From contig JAUVXU010000010.1 of assembly GCA_030603445.1 (NCBI GenBank), positions 1 through 64,000 on the forward strand: a DNA stretch of 64,000 bases, in the 5' to 3' direction. The notes beneath the pieces were generated by a model, which was not told where the DNA came from, searched no databases, and was given only the letters and a program-made list of their open reading frames with translations. Positions 1-8,683 of the stretch are shown piece after piece. The position numbers were made by a program, and so were the translations under genes. The stretch comes from Methanomicrobia archaeon (GTDB taxonomy: Archaea > Methanobacteriota_B > Thermococci > Methanofastidiosales > NM3). Positions within the stretch are counted from its first letter, which is position 1, and the number at the start of each line of letters is the position of its first letter.

Positions 1-277
1 AAAACCCTGCCTTTAGAGACAAAAAGACCTCACCTGGGCTTGTTGCATCGATACCTGAGCCCAGTTCACTAAGCAAAGAGAGTACTGCATGATTGGAATT
101 GGCCTTTGCGGCATAATGTATACAGGTCTTAGGATATGATATTGCAGAACGAATCTCATTGAAGCGTCCTCTGATAACGTCTTCCTCATACACGTACAAA
201 GGACTCCCGTACTTTTCAATAAGCTCCCCTGCATCTATGCCGCCAAAAGTATTCAACGTTCTTCTATCAGAGGGCAT
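1..277 (-). CDS. lysA: Diaminopimelate decarboxylase, N-terminal part (runs off left edge)
   Basis: Reading the minus strand from an ATG at 277 gives an open frame to the window edge that the ORF track missed because no stop is present. It begins MPSDRRTLNTFGG and contains GSPLYVYEEDVI and the motif YAAKANSN, whose lysine is the pyridoxal-phosphate lysine of group IV decarboxylases. The family decarboxylates meso-diaminopimelate to lysine in the cytosol. A GGTGG Shine-Dalgarno (SD) lies 5 nt before the ATG, overlapping the dapA stop, so it is the third gene of a dapB-dapA-lysA operon. Only about 92 residues are visible. The track ORF at 13..234 is another frame of this gene. Confidence 0.9.
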   Translation of the reverse strand, partial: MPSDRRTLNTFGGIDAGELIEKYGSPLYVYEEDVIRGRFNEIRSAISYPKTCIHYAAKANSNHAVLSLLSELGSGIDATSPGEVFLSLKAGF

Positions 278-286
278 CCAGACCAC

Positions 287-1162
287 CTAGATGAGTTGAT
301 ATGCATTCATTACACGTTGCAACTGCTCCTGATGATCCTTAGTCATGGGGGTTAGTGGAAGACGGTACTTCTCAGTTATCATTTCCCTCATGGCCATGGC
401 TGCCTTTACTGGAACGGGATTTGTCTCAATAAACATGGCCTTTATCAGATCCATATAACGGAAATGCATACGCTGTGCTTCAGCCACATTCCCTGCTAGG
501 GCAGCATTTATCATTTCAGACATCTCTCGTGGCAAAATGTTGGAAAGCACAGAAACCACACCGTGCCCGCCCATGATCGTTAATGGGACAGCTAAATTAT
601 CATCGCCCGACAGTATCGAGAAGCTCTTTGGTGTGCTGCGCACCACATCGAGCATTTGGTTAAAGTTGCCTGATGCCTCCTTGACGCCCACAATATTGTC
701 ATTCTCTGCCATAGATAACAACGTTGAAGTCTCGATGTTAACCCCTGATCTCCCTTGTATGTTATATACTATAACAGGGAGCCCGCCTTCATTTGCAACG
801 GTATTGAAATGCTGGATCAGCGAGTGCTGTGTAGGCTTGTTGTAGTAAGGTGTTACCTGCAGCGTTGCATCTGCCCCAGCATCCGCTGCCATCTTTGTCA
901 TGTAAATGGCCTCCTTTGTGCTGTTGCTTCCTGTGCCTGCAATTACCGGGACTCTCCCGTTAGCCTGATCAATGACTATTCCAACTACCTTGGTGTGTTC
1001 CTCGTGCGAGAGCGTCGGGCTCTCACCAGTGGTACCAGTCGGAACTAGCCCTGATATACCATTCTCAATTTGAAAATCTACCAAATTACGTAATGTAGCC
1101 TCATCAACATCGCCGTTTTCATCAAACGGTGTTACAAGTGCAGTATATACTCCTCTAAACAT
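287..1162 (-). CDS. dapA: 4-hydroxy-tetrahydrodipicolinate synthase
   Basis: This TIM-barrel aldolase condenses pyruvate with aspartate semialdehyde in the diaminopimelate route to lysine. Visible family signatures are GTTGESPTLSHEEH near the N-terminus, the YYNKPTQ segment, the VYNIQGRSG segment carrying the active-site tyrosine region, and GVKEASGN with the Schiff-base lysine. At about 291 residues it has full family length. The track starts at a GTG (1171) that overlaps the dapB stop but lies only 1 nt after the GGAG SD. The ATG at 1162 sits 10 nt after it and is preferred. It lies between dapB and lysA and is presumably co-transcribed with them. Confidence 0.95.
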   Translation of the reverse strand: MFRGVYTALVTPFDENGDVDEATLRNLVDFQIENGISGLVPTGTTGESPTLSHEEHTKVVGIVIDQANGRVPVIAGTGSNSTKEAIYMTKMAADAGADATLQVTPYYNKPTQHSLIQHFNTVANEGGLPVIVYNIQGRSGVNIETSTLLSMAENDNIVGVKEASGNFNQMLDVVRSTPKSFSILSGDDNLAVPLTIMGGHGVVSVLSNILPREMSEMINAALAGNVAEAQRMHFRYMDLIKAMFIETNPVPVKAAMAMREMITEKYRLPLTPMTKDHQEQLQRVMNAYQLI

Positions 1163-1167
1163 ATGTT

Positions 1168-1914
1168 TCACTCTCCTATAATATCTGAAATCAAATCTTC
1201 AATATCAAAAAATCCTACTTTATCCTTTATGAATTCCGCAGCCATGACAGATCCAACAGCCAGACCGCGTCTTGTCCTGTTCTGGTGCGACACCTCTATT
1301 GTGTCGTAAGGTGAATCAAAAACAACAGTGTGAAGACCCGGATTGCTACCTCCCCTTATTGATGCAAAATGTACTTCTTCTGGGGCAGGACGCCTGTTAA
1401 GCATCTCATATACTGCAGTGTCCTTACGCTTTAAATTCTCAATTAAAACCTGAGAGATCTTAATCGCCGTCCCTGAAGGTGAATCAGCTTTGCCGTTATG
1501 GTGTAACTCATACCCCATCACATCATAGTCGTTGAAATTGTTAAATATTTGGGCTGTTGCAGATATTATCCTAAAGTACAAATTAACACCTATTGAGAAA
1601 TTAGGTGACCATAGGAATCCAATTCCGCTTTTATCTACAATCTCCCTTACCTGTAGCATCTGGTCATACCAACCCGTGGTGCCGACGACCAAAGGCTTCT
1701 TAAGTGATGCTATGAGCCCAATATTTTTAACAGCACTTGATGGATGCGTGAAATCTATACATACGTCACATCCCCCCACAGAGTCTGCTGAAATACCGAC
1801 GAAGTCTGCATCTGATCTGTTTGGATCTATTGTCACAGCAGAATGCCCACGCTCCATGGCAACATCCTGGATCTCATGTCCCATCCTACCGTATCCAATT
1901 ATAGCTAGTTTCAT
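1168..1914 (-). CDS. dapB: 4-hydroxy-tetrahydrodipicolinate reductase
   Basis: It catalyses the NAD(P)H-dependent reduction step after DapA in lysine synthesis. The N-terminal Rossmann motif GYGRMG binds the nucleotide. The catalytic signature ELHHNGKADSPSGTA, with the His pair and Lys, is intact near residue 140. The length of 248 residues fits the family. The ATG at 1914 has a GGTGG SD about 7 nt upstream, and it is the first gene of the dapB-dapA-lysA unit. The first four bases of the alternative GTG start of dapA overlap its TGA. Confidence 0.95.
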   Translation of the reverse strand: MKLAIIGYGRMGHEIQDVAMERGHSAVTIDPNRSDADFVGISADSVGGCDVCIDFTHPSSAVKNIGLIASLKKPLVVGTTGWYDQMLQVREIVDKSGIGFLWSPNFSIGVNLYFRIISATAQIFNNFNDYDVMGYELHHNGKADSPSGTAIKISQVLIENLKRKDTAVYEMLNRRPAPEEVHFASIRGGSNPGLHTVVFDSPYDTIEVSHQNRTRRGLAVGSVMAAEFIKDKVGFFDIEDLISDIIGE

Positions 1915-1946
1915 AGAATCCCACCTTTAATAAGAAAAGAATTATA

Positions 1947-1962
1947 GTTTTATTTATAAGAT
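1947..1962 (-). promoter_or_regulatory. Probable TATA-box promoter of dapB operon
   Basis: Upstream of dapB the minus strand reads CTTATAAATAAAAC in an AT-rich stretch about 35-45 nt before the ATG, a suitable position for an archaeal box A and a short leader. The 1970-2019 stretch is very A/T-rich spacer before the DUF35 gene stop. The call rests on sequence resemblance alone. Confidence 0.5.
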
Positions 1963-2019
1963 TAATGTTTTATAAAAAACAAATAAAAAGAAAAATATAA
2001 TAAAAGAAACAAAATAGAA

Positions 2020-2421
2020 TTATTTGCGTGGAAGTATAGGCCGGAACTTGTAACCATACACAATAATGCCAGATTCCCCATATGCAAATAGCTTTCTGAT
2101 AACTACCTCTACAGGCATCCCGATCTCAAGATGATCCAAATCGCAGTCGGTAATTTGTGCAGTCACTATCTCTCCCTCTTCTAGCTCTACTAGTGCCGCG
2201 GCATATGGTCTGCAAAACGTATATCCTTCAGGAGGATTTCTTATTATTGTGTAAGAATATATGTTCCCTTTTCCCTTGAACTGATACTCCTCAAGGTCCC
2301 TGGATTTACAAGAAGAGCACACAGTACGCGGTGGGTAGTGCAGCTTCTTGCAGGACTTGCATTTTGTGCCAAGCAATCTGTACCTTCTCTTGCTCTCTCT
2401 CCAATGACGTGGGACACTCAT
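2020..2421 (-). CDS. DUF35 zinc-ribbon/OB-fold scaffold protein of the thiolase-HMGS complex
   Basis: The sequence begins with a rubredoxin-like zinc ribbon (CKSCKKLHYPPRTVCSSC, about residues 22-39) followed by an OB-like region (GKGNIYSYTII, EEGEIVTAQITDCD). This is the DUF35 family. In archaea such proteins are encoded with acetoacetyl-CoA thiolase and HMG-CoA synthase and bridge the two enzymes in one complex that channels acetoacetyl-CoA. The track starts at TTG (2424), but the ATG at 2421 overlaps the thiolase stop (TGATG) and is more likely, giving 133 residues. Position as last gene of the mevalonate operon supports the call. Confidence 0.9.
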   Translation of the reverse strand: MSVPRHWRESKRRYRLLGTKCKSCKKLHYPPRTVCSSCKSRDLEEYQFKGKGNIYSYTIIRNPPEGYTFCRPYAAALVELEEGEIVTAQITDCDLDHLEIGMPVEVVIRKLFAYGESGIIVYGYKFRPILPRK

Positions 2422-3566
2422 CAAATATCCCTCCCCAAAATTGTGACAGAAACAGTAGAACCAGTGCCACCTATATTTTGTGCAATGCCATTTTGTGCAT
2501 CTACCACGCCCTCGCCGCGCAAGTTCTTAGTAAGCTCAAGAATCTGGTATACACCTGTCGCACCGACAGGATGCCCGCGGGCCTTTAGTCCTCCATAAGT
2601 GCAGCAAGGCAATTTTCCGCCAATGCCTATTTGTCCCTCTGCTGCAAAATGCGCCCCCTTGCCATGGCGTACAAAACCTAGGTCTTCTAGGCCTATGACG
2701 CCCATAATAGAAAAAGCATCATGAAGCTCTGCTGTATCCATGTCTTTTGGAGTTAGTTTTGCCATATTATATGCTTCTTTTGCAGCCTCCACGGTTGCAG
2801 TCATGCTTGTAACATTCTTCCTGTCATGCACACCAATGGTATCCACCTTTACCGCAGATCCCTTTACAATAATTGGTGTATCTGTAAACTCCTTTGCCCT
2901 CTCTCTTGTTGTCAGGATTATAGAAGCTGCACCATCACAGATTGGAGCGCATTCCATAAGAGATAAGGGATCCGCCACCATAGGGGAGTTAATAACAGAA
3001 TCCAATGATATCTCCCTGCGAAACATTGCATTCTTGTTGTGTACTGCATTCTTGTGCGAGTTTACTGGAATAGAACATATGTCCTCGCGCCGTGCATTAT
3101 AATCATGCATATACCGGCGCATTACCATAGCGTTTAGACCGACAAACGTCACCCCATGTACAGCCTCATACTCCCTGTCAGAAGCATTTGCAAGTATCTT
3201 AGTTGCGCTATCGCCAACAACATCGGTCATTTTCTCAACGCCTGTAACACAAACGACATCATGCATTCCTGATGCAACGGCCATTACGCCTGTCCTAAAG
3301 GCAACGCCACCTGACCCACAAGCTCCCTCAACCTTAAAAGCAGTTATATTTCCCAGACCTGCATAATCTGCTATCAGCGAACCCAGGGATTCCTGGTCGA
3401 CGAAGTTTCCACTCGACATATTTCCTACAACTAAACCATCAACCTCATTAACGCCTGCATCATTCATTGCCGCCCAGGTAGATTCAACAGCAATTTCACG
3501 TAAAGACTTGTTCCATGGTTCACCAACAGGCGTACATCCAATTCCTACAATAGCAACGTCATTCAT
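2421..3566 (-). CDS. Archaeal acetyl-CoA acetyltransferase (thiolase)
   Basis: This is a thiolase-superfamily enzyme of the archaeal/SCP2-like type that makes acetoacetyl-CoA for the mevalonate pathway. The nucleophile region KVEGACGSGGVAFRTG, the AELHDAFSIMG segment and the C-terminal GGLKARGHPVGATG with catalytic His are all present. The track start (3611) would overlap HMG-CoA synthase by 40 nt. The ATG at 3566 (MNDVAIVGIG) sits 4 nt after the HMGS stop with GGATGTGATG upstream and matches the usual family start, giving 381 residues. It lies between HMGS and DUF35, the typical archaeal order. Confidence 0.93.
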   Translation of the reverse strand: MNDVAIVGIGCTPVGEPWNKSLREIAVESTWAAMNDAGVNEVDGLVVGNMSSGNFVDQESLGSLIADYAGLGNITAFKVEGACGSGGVAFRTGVMAVASGMHDVVCVTGVEKMTDVVGDSATKILANASDREYEAVHGVTFVGLNAMVMRRYMHDYNARREDICSIPVNSHKNAVHNKNAMFRREISLDSVINSPMVADPLSLMECAPICDGAASIILTTRERAKEFTDTPIIVKGSAVKVDTIGVHDRKNVTSMTATVEAAKEAYNMAKLTPKDMDTAELHDAFSIMGVIGLEDLGFVRHGKGAHFAAEGQIGIGGKLPCCTYGGLKARGHPVGATGVYQILELTKNLRGEGVVDAQNGIAQNIGGTGSTVSVTILGRDI

Positions 3567-3570
3567 TTCA

Positions 3571-4617
3571 TCACATCCTGATTTTTTCCCTATACCTGGC
3601 ATACATGGCATAATCTATACCAACCCTTCTGGCAATGTAAGATTTTACGTTAGGTGCACGTTCGCGTGCCTCGATTATCTTATCTGTAATTTTGAACGAG
3701 AAAGCATCAGATCCTGCCCCAGAACCATATGACACGCACAAAACCAAGTCGTCAGGTTTTGCCACATCAAGGACTGCACTAAGTCCAAGCATTGCAGAAC
3801 CTGCATAAGTATTGCCTATGTAAGGGGATATTAGACCAGGTATTACCTTCTCCTTGTCAACGCCTAACATCTTTGCGGCCGCCATTGGGAACTTAGCATT
3901 AGGTTGGTGGAATATAACATAATCATAATCATTTGGTTCCCTTTGTAATTCGTTGCAAAGTGTTTTGGTCGCGTTTGTGATATGTGAGAAATATGCCGGT
4001 ACGCCTGTGAAGCGCGAGGCGTGTTTTGGGTAATGCTCATGTTGGCGACGCCAGAAATCTGGTGTGTCTGTCACAAAAGAGTATGACCCCTCATATTCTG
4101 CCAATGATCCTTCAGATGGTCCCATGATAAAAGCGGCACCGCCAGCTGCAGCAGTGTACTCCAGCGCGTCTGAAGGCTGCCCCTGGGCAGTGTCCACACC
4201 TACTGCAAGCGCATACTCTGCCATGCCCGAACCTACGTAAGCTATTGCTCCCTGCAACGCCTCTGTGCCAGCCTTGCATGCGAATTCCCAATCTGCAGCA
4301 TTTATAGAGGGGGTTGCTCCAAGATACTCGGCCACGATAGTAGCAGTTGGCTTGACAGCATATGGTTTTGACTCTGTTCCCACCCACACCGTTCCGAGCT
4401 TCTGAGGACTTATATCAGCACGCAACAAAGCGTTTTTTGAAGCCTCGCACGCAATGGTGCAAGCATCCTCGTCAGGTCCAGGGACCGACTTCTCTTTTAC
4501 AGGGACACGCTCAGGGTCATTTCCCCATACACGTGCAATATCAGAATTCTTTATTCTATACATTGGAACATAGGCGCCATAGCCGTAAATCCCGATGTCC
4601 TTTATGGTCTTCATCAT
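3571..4617 (-). CDS. hmgS: Hydroxymethylglutaryl-CoA synthase (archaeal type)
   Basis: It condenses acetyl-CoA with acetoacetyl-CoA to HMG-CoA, feeding isoprenoid lipid synthesis. The sequence starts [14 protein letters not shown], carries the active-site cysteine in [12 protein letters not shown] (about residue 113) and the histidine in [10 protein letters not shown], and is 348 residues long, normal for the short archaeal form. A strong GAGGTGAT SD precedes the ATG. It is first in the operon HMGS-thiolase-DUF35, with a consensus-like TATA box upstream and a divergent-context regulator behind it. The next ATG (4614) is an equally possible start. Confidence 0.95.
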   Translation of the reverse strand: MMKTIKDIGIYGYGAYVPMYRIKNSDIARVWGNDPERVPVKEKSVPGPDEDACTIACEASKNALLRADISPQKLGTVWVGTESKPYAVKPTATIVAEYLGATPSINAADWEFACKAGTEALQGAIAYVGSGMAEYALAVGVDTAQGQPSDALEYTAAAGGAAFIMGPSEGSLAEYEGSYSFVTDTPDFWRRQHEHYPKHASRFTGVPAYFSHITNATKTLCNELQREPNDYDYVIFHQPNAKFPMAAAKMLGVDKEKVIPGLISPYIGNTYAGSAMLGLSAVLDVAKPDDLVLCVSYGSGAGSDAFSFKITDKIIEARERAPNVKSYIARRVGIDYAMYARYREKIRM

Positions 4618-4649
4618 ATCACCTCTTTCATTTAGGAAATGCCTAATCT

Positions 4650-4677
4650 ATATTTAAATATATCGGTATATAACGGT
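4650..4677 (-). promoter_or_regulatory. hmgS promoter with tandem decamer repeat
   Basis: On the minus strand the sequence ACCGTTATAT is followed directly by ACCGATATAT and then TTTAAATATAG. The TATA box (ATATATTTAAATA) therefore overlaps the second copy of a near-perfect 10-nt direct repeat. Spacing to the hmgS ATG (about 40 nt) fits a promoter with a short leader. The repeat adjoining BRE/TATA is a plausible site for a repressor or activator, the obvious candidate being the HTH protein encoded just downstream at 4720-5436. The promoter is likely; the regulator assignment is inference. Confidence 0.6.
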
Positions 4678-4719
4678 TAGCCATTCGTCTTTTGCCGAAA
4701 GAAATAATTACAACAAGTA

Positions 4720-5436
4720 TCAATCATTAAAAATATTTCTCAAATTGCGTATTAATACGTCTATTGAATGTGTATGGGACAATATAAGCGGTATGCGTTC
4801 TATCTCTGCTATCTTTATAGCAACATCATCCATCTTTTTAGGGCCGTTGATAACTACCACAGATGGTTTTAATCCCTTTACCTTTATAGCTACCATGGGG
4901 GATCGTCCCATATCCACCTTAGTGAAGATGAGTGCACGCTCGGTGGACCACCCATAAAGCTTTAGAAACTCATCAGCCGACATCCCAAGGATTGCCTTAA
5001 TACTGTCTATTACCGTGTAACCATATATGGGCCGGTGTGATAGGTCTTCATTTGCCAATACTGTTCCTTCAACAGCAGCACATAGGTCCGATATCTTGAC
5101 AGGCACGGAGAACTCACGGACATCCATTATGGCATCGCTTGTCATGTCAGTAGAAAACATCCTGCCAAATGCATGAATTACTTTTCCGCCGTTCTTTTCA
5201 TCAATGTGTATAAGCCCCTCAACGAATTTCTTAATAGTAGTTGATCCAGGTGATTTTCTTCTTCCGCCCTCATAATCCGAAAGAACAGAAGATGAAACCC
5301 CCAAATTTTTTGCAAGGCTTGTTTGGGTGATCCCAAAGATCTCTCTCCATTTTCTCATGGTCTTGCCAGGATTCTCTGAAAGGGCTATCTCGCCAGCCAT
5401 CCTTTTGGCAAGTTTCTCTTTGGATGCACTTATCAT
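4720..5436 (-). CDS. XRE-type transcriptional regulator, archaeal COG1709 family
   Basis: An N-terminal helix-turn-helix (about residues 27-75, TQTSLAKNLGVSSSVLSDYEGGRRKSPG) is followed by a conserved C-terminal ligand/oligomer domain (ERALIFTKVDMGRSPMVAIKVKGLKP...RIPLILSHTHS). This architecture matches the archaeal COG1709 regulators. It lies upstream of and on the same strand as the HMG-CoA synthase genes (103-nt gap), so a role in controlling that operon is a reasonable inference. Its own promoter looks like ATTTATATATTTTAAAGG just upstream, with AGGTAA as weak SD. Confidence 0.85.
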   Translation of the reverse strand: MISASKEKLAKRMAGEIALSENPGKTMRKWREIFGITQTSLAKNLGVSSSVLSDYEGGRRKSPGSTTIKKFVEGLIHIDEKNGGKVIHAFGRMFSTDMTSDAIMDVREFSVPVKISDLCAAVEGTVLANEDLSHRPIYGYTVIDSIKAILGMSADEFLKLYGWSTERALIFTKVDMGRSPMVAIKVKGLKPSVVVINGPKKMDDVAIKIAEIERIPLILSHTHSIDVLIRNLRNIFND

Positions 5437-5530
5437 TGCTAAAGTTACCTTTAAAATATATAAATAATTTTCGGTGATTGCTATATTTTAAATAGACAAT
5501 AAGGGTGAACTTGTATTATGAAGCATATTT

Positions 5531-5548
5531 TTTCGCTATATAGCGAAA
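5531..5548. promoter_or_regulatory. 18-bp perfect palindrome upstream of the COG1709 regulator
   Basis: TTTCGCTATATAGCGAAA is a perfect 18-bp palindrome in the 183-bp spacer between the regulator (start 5436) and the end of the ClC gene. It sits about 95 nt before the regulator start, upstream of that gene's apparent TATA box (about 5453-5469). It could be an autoregulatory operator. No second copy was noticed elsewhere in the window. Confidence 0.4.
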
Positions 5549-5592
5549 TTGTGCGAACTGCCTATAATTAGTAGATTAGAGGCCTTCTTGCC

Positions 5593-5622
5593 TAGGACGT
5601 ACCAAATAATTATTACGTCCTA
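5593..5622 (+). terminator. Stem-loop with T-run at the ClC 3' end
   Basis: TAGGACGTA and TACGTCCTA form a perfect 9-bp stem with a 12-nt AT-rich loop. The 3' arm overlaps the ClC stop codon, and TTTTTT follows on the plus strand. On the minus strand it would lie at the end of the ClC transcript but without a T-run after it. It may act as a transcript-end structure in either direction. Confidence 0.4.
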
Positions 5623-7188
5623 TTTTTTATAATTTATACGTTCACGAGTGTAAAAATAGACTATATCGTCTTTTCTTACTACTCCAACAGGTTTCTTTGT
5701 ACTGTCGATGACCGCTAGTTCATTTACATGATGCTCGTCCATAAATACCAATGCATCAAGTGCCGATGAGTAGAGGTATATGGTGAGCAGATCATCTTCT
5801 CCCATATATGCGTCCATTATTTCCTTTATAGGGGTCATAGAAAGCATGTCGATAGCACGCTCGTGTGGGACTTTTATGTTATTCTTTAGCAGTTTTATCT
5901 CATATACTGTTCCCTCACTATGATAATGGACAAATGCACGTGCGATAACAACGGATATCGTAAGGGGAAGTATAATTGAATAATCGCGCGTCATCTCAAA
6001 AAACATTACTATGGCCATGAAAGGTGCACCAGTAATTCCGCCGATAAACGCACCCATTCCAACACTCGCGTATGCTGAAGGTGTTGTTGCAATTGTTGGA
6101 AATAACGTTGTTGCCAAAAGCCCAAATGCAGCGCCGAAACATGCGCCGATAAAAAGGCCCGGAGCAAAGATCCCACCAGATCCTCCAGAACCCAATGTCA
6201 TGGATGTGGCAAACACTTTGAGAACTACAAGAGCCAGGAGAAAAACTATAGAAAATCCTGACACCCCGGAAATCACATCTGATATTGTGGAATATCCAAC
6301 ACCAAAAATGAAAAAGTTACCATATGATTTGAACAGTATAAGCCCAGTAACACCGACTACAATGCCCCCCACCACCGGTTTAAAGTATGGTGAGACGTTC
6401 CAATCCTCAAAAAGGTCCTCCAACTTGTATAGGGACTTGATATAAAAAACAGCAATAACACCTATAAGCAGGCCCATAACTGCATAGAGCGGAAGCTCAT
6501 ACCCTGAGTTAAGTACATAATGCGGCACCGAGAAGGCAGGCTCGTTGCCTAAACACCAGCGGACCAAATAAGTGGAAGTGGAGGCGGATAATGCAAGCGG
6601 GACAAAAGTCCTTACAGAAAACTCTGGTAAGATAAGTTCTATTGCAAAGAGAATCCCTCCCAATGGGGCATTAAACGTAGCAGCTATGCCTGCAGCAGCG
6701 CCGCATCCCAACAGCGTTATTGTTCCAAAAGAAGAAAGATGCAAAAGCTGGCCTATTGCAGACCCGATAGATGCGCCTATTTGAACGATTGGGCCTTCTC
6801 TGCCTGTTGAACCCCCTGTACCGATGCACAATGCTGATGCAATGGTTTTAATGCCTGCGACACGAGGCCTTATGTTCCCTTTGTTTGTGAAAACCGCCGT
6901 CATTACCTCAGGAACACCATGCCCTTTAGCTTCTGGTGCGCCCTTATTCACCAGCACCCCGACAAGAAAAAATCCAATGACTGGAATAAGAATAACATAA
7001 TTTCCCCATACTGTGGATAATGGGAGGTGGTCATCAAAGAAATAATTAAACTTCCCCTCGAAAAAAAGATTGTAAACTATCGCAATAAGATATCTAAATA
7101 TTATTGCGCCTATGCCTGCAAGTGCTCCTACTATTACAGGCAATACATAGAACTTCCATTCAAAACGAGGTCGTTCCGAGGAGTACAT
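5620..7188 (-). CDS. ClC-family chloride channel or Cl-/H+ exchanger with CBS domain
   Basis: This 522-residue membrane protein has about ten hydrophobic segments and the ClC selectivity motifs: GHGVPEV (first ion-binding loop), GSTGREGPIVQIG with the gating glutamate, GCGAAAGIAATFNAPLGG, and GSGGSGGIFAPGLF. The last 75 residues (MTPIKEIMDAYMGEDDLLTIY...NELAVIDSTKKPVGVVRKDDI) form a cytoplasmic CBS region that usually senses nucleotides. Whether it is a channel or an H+-coupled exchanger cannot be decided here. It is a single gene, transcribed towards the regulator. Confidence 0.92.
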   Translation of the reverse strand: MYSSERPRFEWKFYVLPVIVGALAGIGAIIFRYLIAIVYNLFFEGKFNYFFDDHLPLSTVWGNYVILIPVIGFFLVGVLVNKGAPEAKGHGVPEVMTAVFTNKGNIRPRVAGIKTIASALCIGTGGSTGREGPIVQIGASIGSAIGQLLHLSSFGTITLLGCGAAAGIAATFNAPLGGILFAIELILPEFSVRTFVPLALSASTSTYLVRWCLGNEPAFSVPHYVLNSGYELPLYAVMGLLIGVIAVFYIKSLYKLEDLFEDWNVSPYFKPVVGGIVVGVTGLILFKSYGNFFIFGVGYSTISDVISGVSGFSIVFLLALVVLKVFATSMTLGSGGSGGIFAPGLFIGACFGAAFGLLATTLFPTIATTPSAYASVGMGAFIGGITGAPFMAIVMFFEMTRDYSIILPLTISVVIARAFVHYHSEGTVYEIKLLKNNIKVPHERAIDMLSMTPIKEIMDAYMGEDDLLTIYLYSSALDALVFMDEHHVNELAVIDSTKKPVGVVRKDDIVYFYTRERINYKK

Positions 7189-7285
7189 AAGGGTAAACTT
7201 CTAAGAATACATTAAAAAGTTATGGGATAATATTCCTAAAACGTATTATACAAATGAAAGGAAGAGAAAAATGTAAGAAAATGGT

Positions 7286-8653
7286 TTAAGATTTACTAAT
7301 AATTCCCTCTGCTGCCAAAATGCCTGTCACTGCCGCATACACTATGCCGCGAGAATGTCCTGATGCATCGCCTGTAACAAAAAGATTTGGGATATTTGTC
7401 TCCATATACTTTGTCACAGGATACTTGGTATCATAGAACTTTATTTCAGGTGCATATATTAGCGTTGAATCCGAAGCTATGCCCTCTATAACAGAATCCA
7501 AGCGTTCGACAGCCTCGACAATATTTGTAACGATCCTGTGCGGCAGCGCCATTGATATGTCCCCTGGTGTTACGCTCTTTAGGGTTGGTTTTATCTGAGA
7601 GCGCTTTATGCGACCCCATGTTGACCTGCGCCCAGTCTCGAGGTCTTTAAACCTTTGAAGAATAGGTTTTCCCCCCCCAATCGTAGTTGCGAGTCTAGCT
7701 ATGGACCTGCCGTACTCTGTCGTATCTTCCACAGGGTCGGTAAGCTCTATACGAGATAGAATGGCCAAATTAGTATTTTCTGATTTTTCCTCCTTCTTTG
7801 CATGGCCATTTACCATGACAAAATCAGGATAGCGCTCCTCAGTAACGAAACCTTTCGGATTTGTACAAAACGTGCGCACCATATCATCGTATGTGGAAGT
7901 GTAGAGCTTAAACTTGGCATCATACATTATATCTTCCACAGGTTCGTATATTGTTGCAGGGAACTCAGCCCTAACACCGACATCAATTGGACCATACTGG
8001 TTAGTAATTCCAAGATTGCGTGCCTGTGTTCTGAACCAGTATGCACCAGCGCGCCCTGGAGCCACTATGAGGTAATCGCCTACAAACTCCTTATCTTTGC
8101 TATGGGCGACAAACTTCTTTCCCCTTACCTCAATTACCTCAATCTTGGTCTTTGTATAAAATTTAACGCCTTTTGCCTTGAGGTCTTTGTAGAACTTGTC
8201 CATTATTAAGGGCGTCCTGTCAGAGCCCATGTGGCGTTGTTTTCCTGATATAAACTCTATGTCATTGGAGGATGCCTTTCTACTCAAAAAGCTCAAATCA
8301 TCTTCATCGACACCATATACCTCGGTATCGGCACCATACTTCAAAAATACCTCATCCACCTTTGATATGTAGCACTCCACCTCTTTTGGAGTATGATGTA
8401 TCGATTCTGGGTCCCCACCGATATTTGGGGTCAAATTTAGTTTTCCGTCAGACAGTGCTCCGGCGCCGCCTATGCCTGCGTATATTTCACATGGATCACA
8501 CTGTGTACACAAATCCATAGACTGGGTCTGGCATTTCCTAAATGTGGATTCCTTTCCCATCTCTATGACGGTTATCTTATGGTCAGTTTCGTTAGCTAGC
8601 TTTTCAGCTGCAAACATTCCGGCTGGCCCTGCACCAATGATTAAAACATCCAT
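7286..8653 (-). CDS. FAD-dependent dehydrogenase-like protein (COG2509)
   Basis: The N-terminal dinucleotide fold MDVLIIGAGPAGMFAAEKLA is followed by a cysteine-rich stretch (CQTQSMDLCTQCDPCEIYAGIGGAGALSDGKLNL), and a second FAD contact lies near the C-terminus (NLFVTGDASGHSRGIVYAA). This combination marks the uncharacterised COG2509 oxidoreductases. The substrate is unknown. At 455 residues it is full length. It follows the DHH phosphoesterase gene on the same strand with a 30-nt gap, possibly co-transcribed. Confidence 0.85.
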   Translation of the reverse strand: MDVLIIGAGPAGMFAAEKLANETDHKITVIEMGKESTFRKCQTQSMDLCTQCDPCEIYAGIGGAGALSDGKLNLTPNIGGDPESIHHTPKEVECYISKVDEVFLKYGADTEVYGVDEDDLSFLSRKASSNDIEFISGKQRHMGSDRTPLIMDKFYKDLKAKGVKFYTKTKIEVIEVRGKKFVAHSKDKEFVGDYLIVAPGRAGAYWFRTQARNLGITNQYGPIDVGVRAEFPATIYEPVEDIMYDAKFKLYTSTYDDMVRTFCTNPKGFVTEERYPDFVMVNGHAKKEEKSENTNLAILSRIELTDPVEDTTEYGRSIARLATTIGGGKPILQRFKDLETGRRSTWGRIKRSQIKPTLKSVTPGDISMALPHRIVTNIVEAVERLDSVIEGIASDSTLIYAPEIKFYDTKYPVTKYMETNIPNLFVTGDASGHSRGIVYAAVTGILAAEGIISKS

Positions 8654-8683
8654 TTTTACCAGTTCGCCATAGTAATAACGCTA

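Noticed and set aside
13-234. Track ORF of 73 aa at the left edge
   Set aside because: Another minus-strand frame reads as the N-terminus of LysA with the PLP-lysine motif; this ORF is its shadow.
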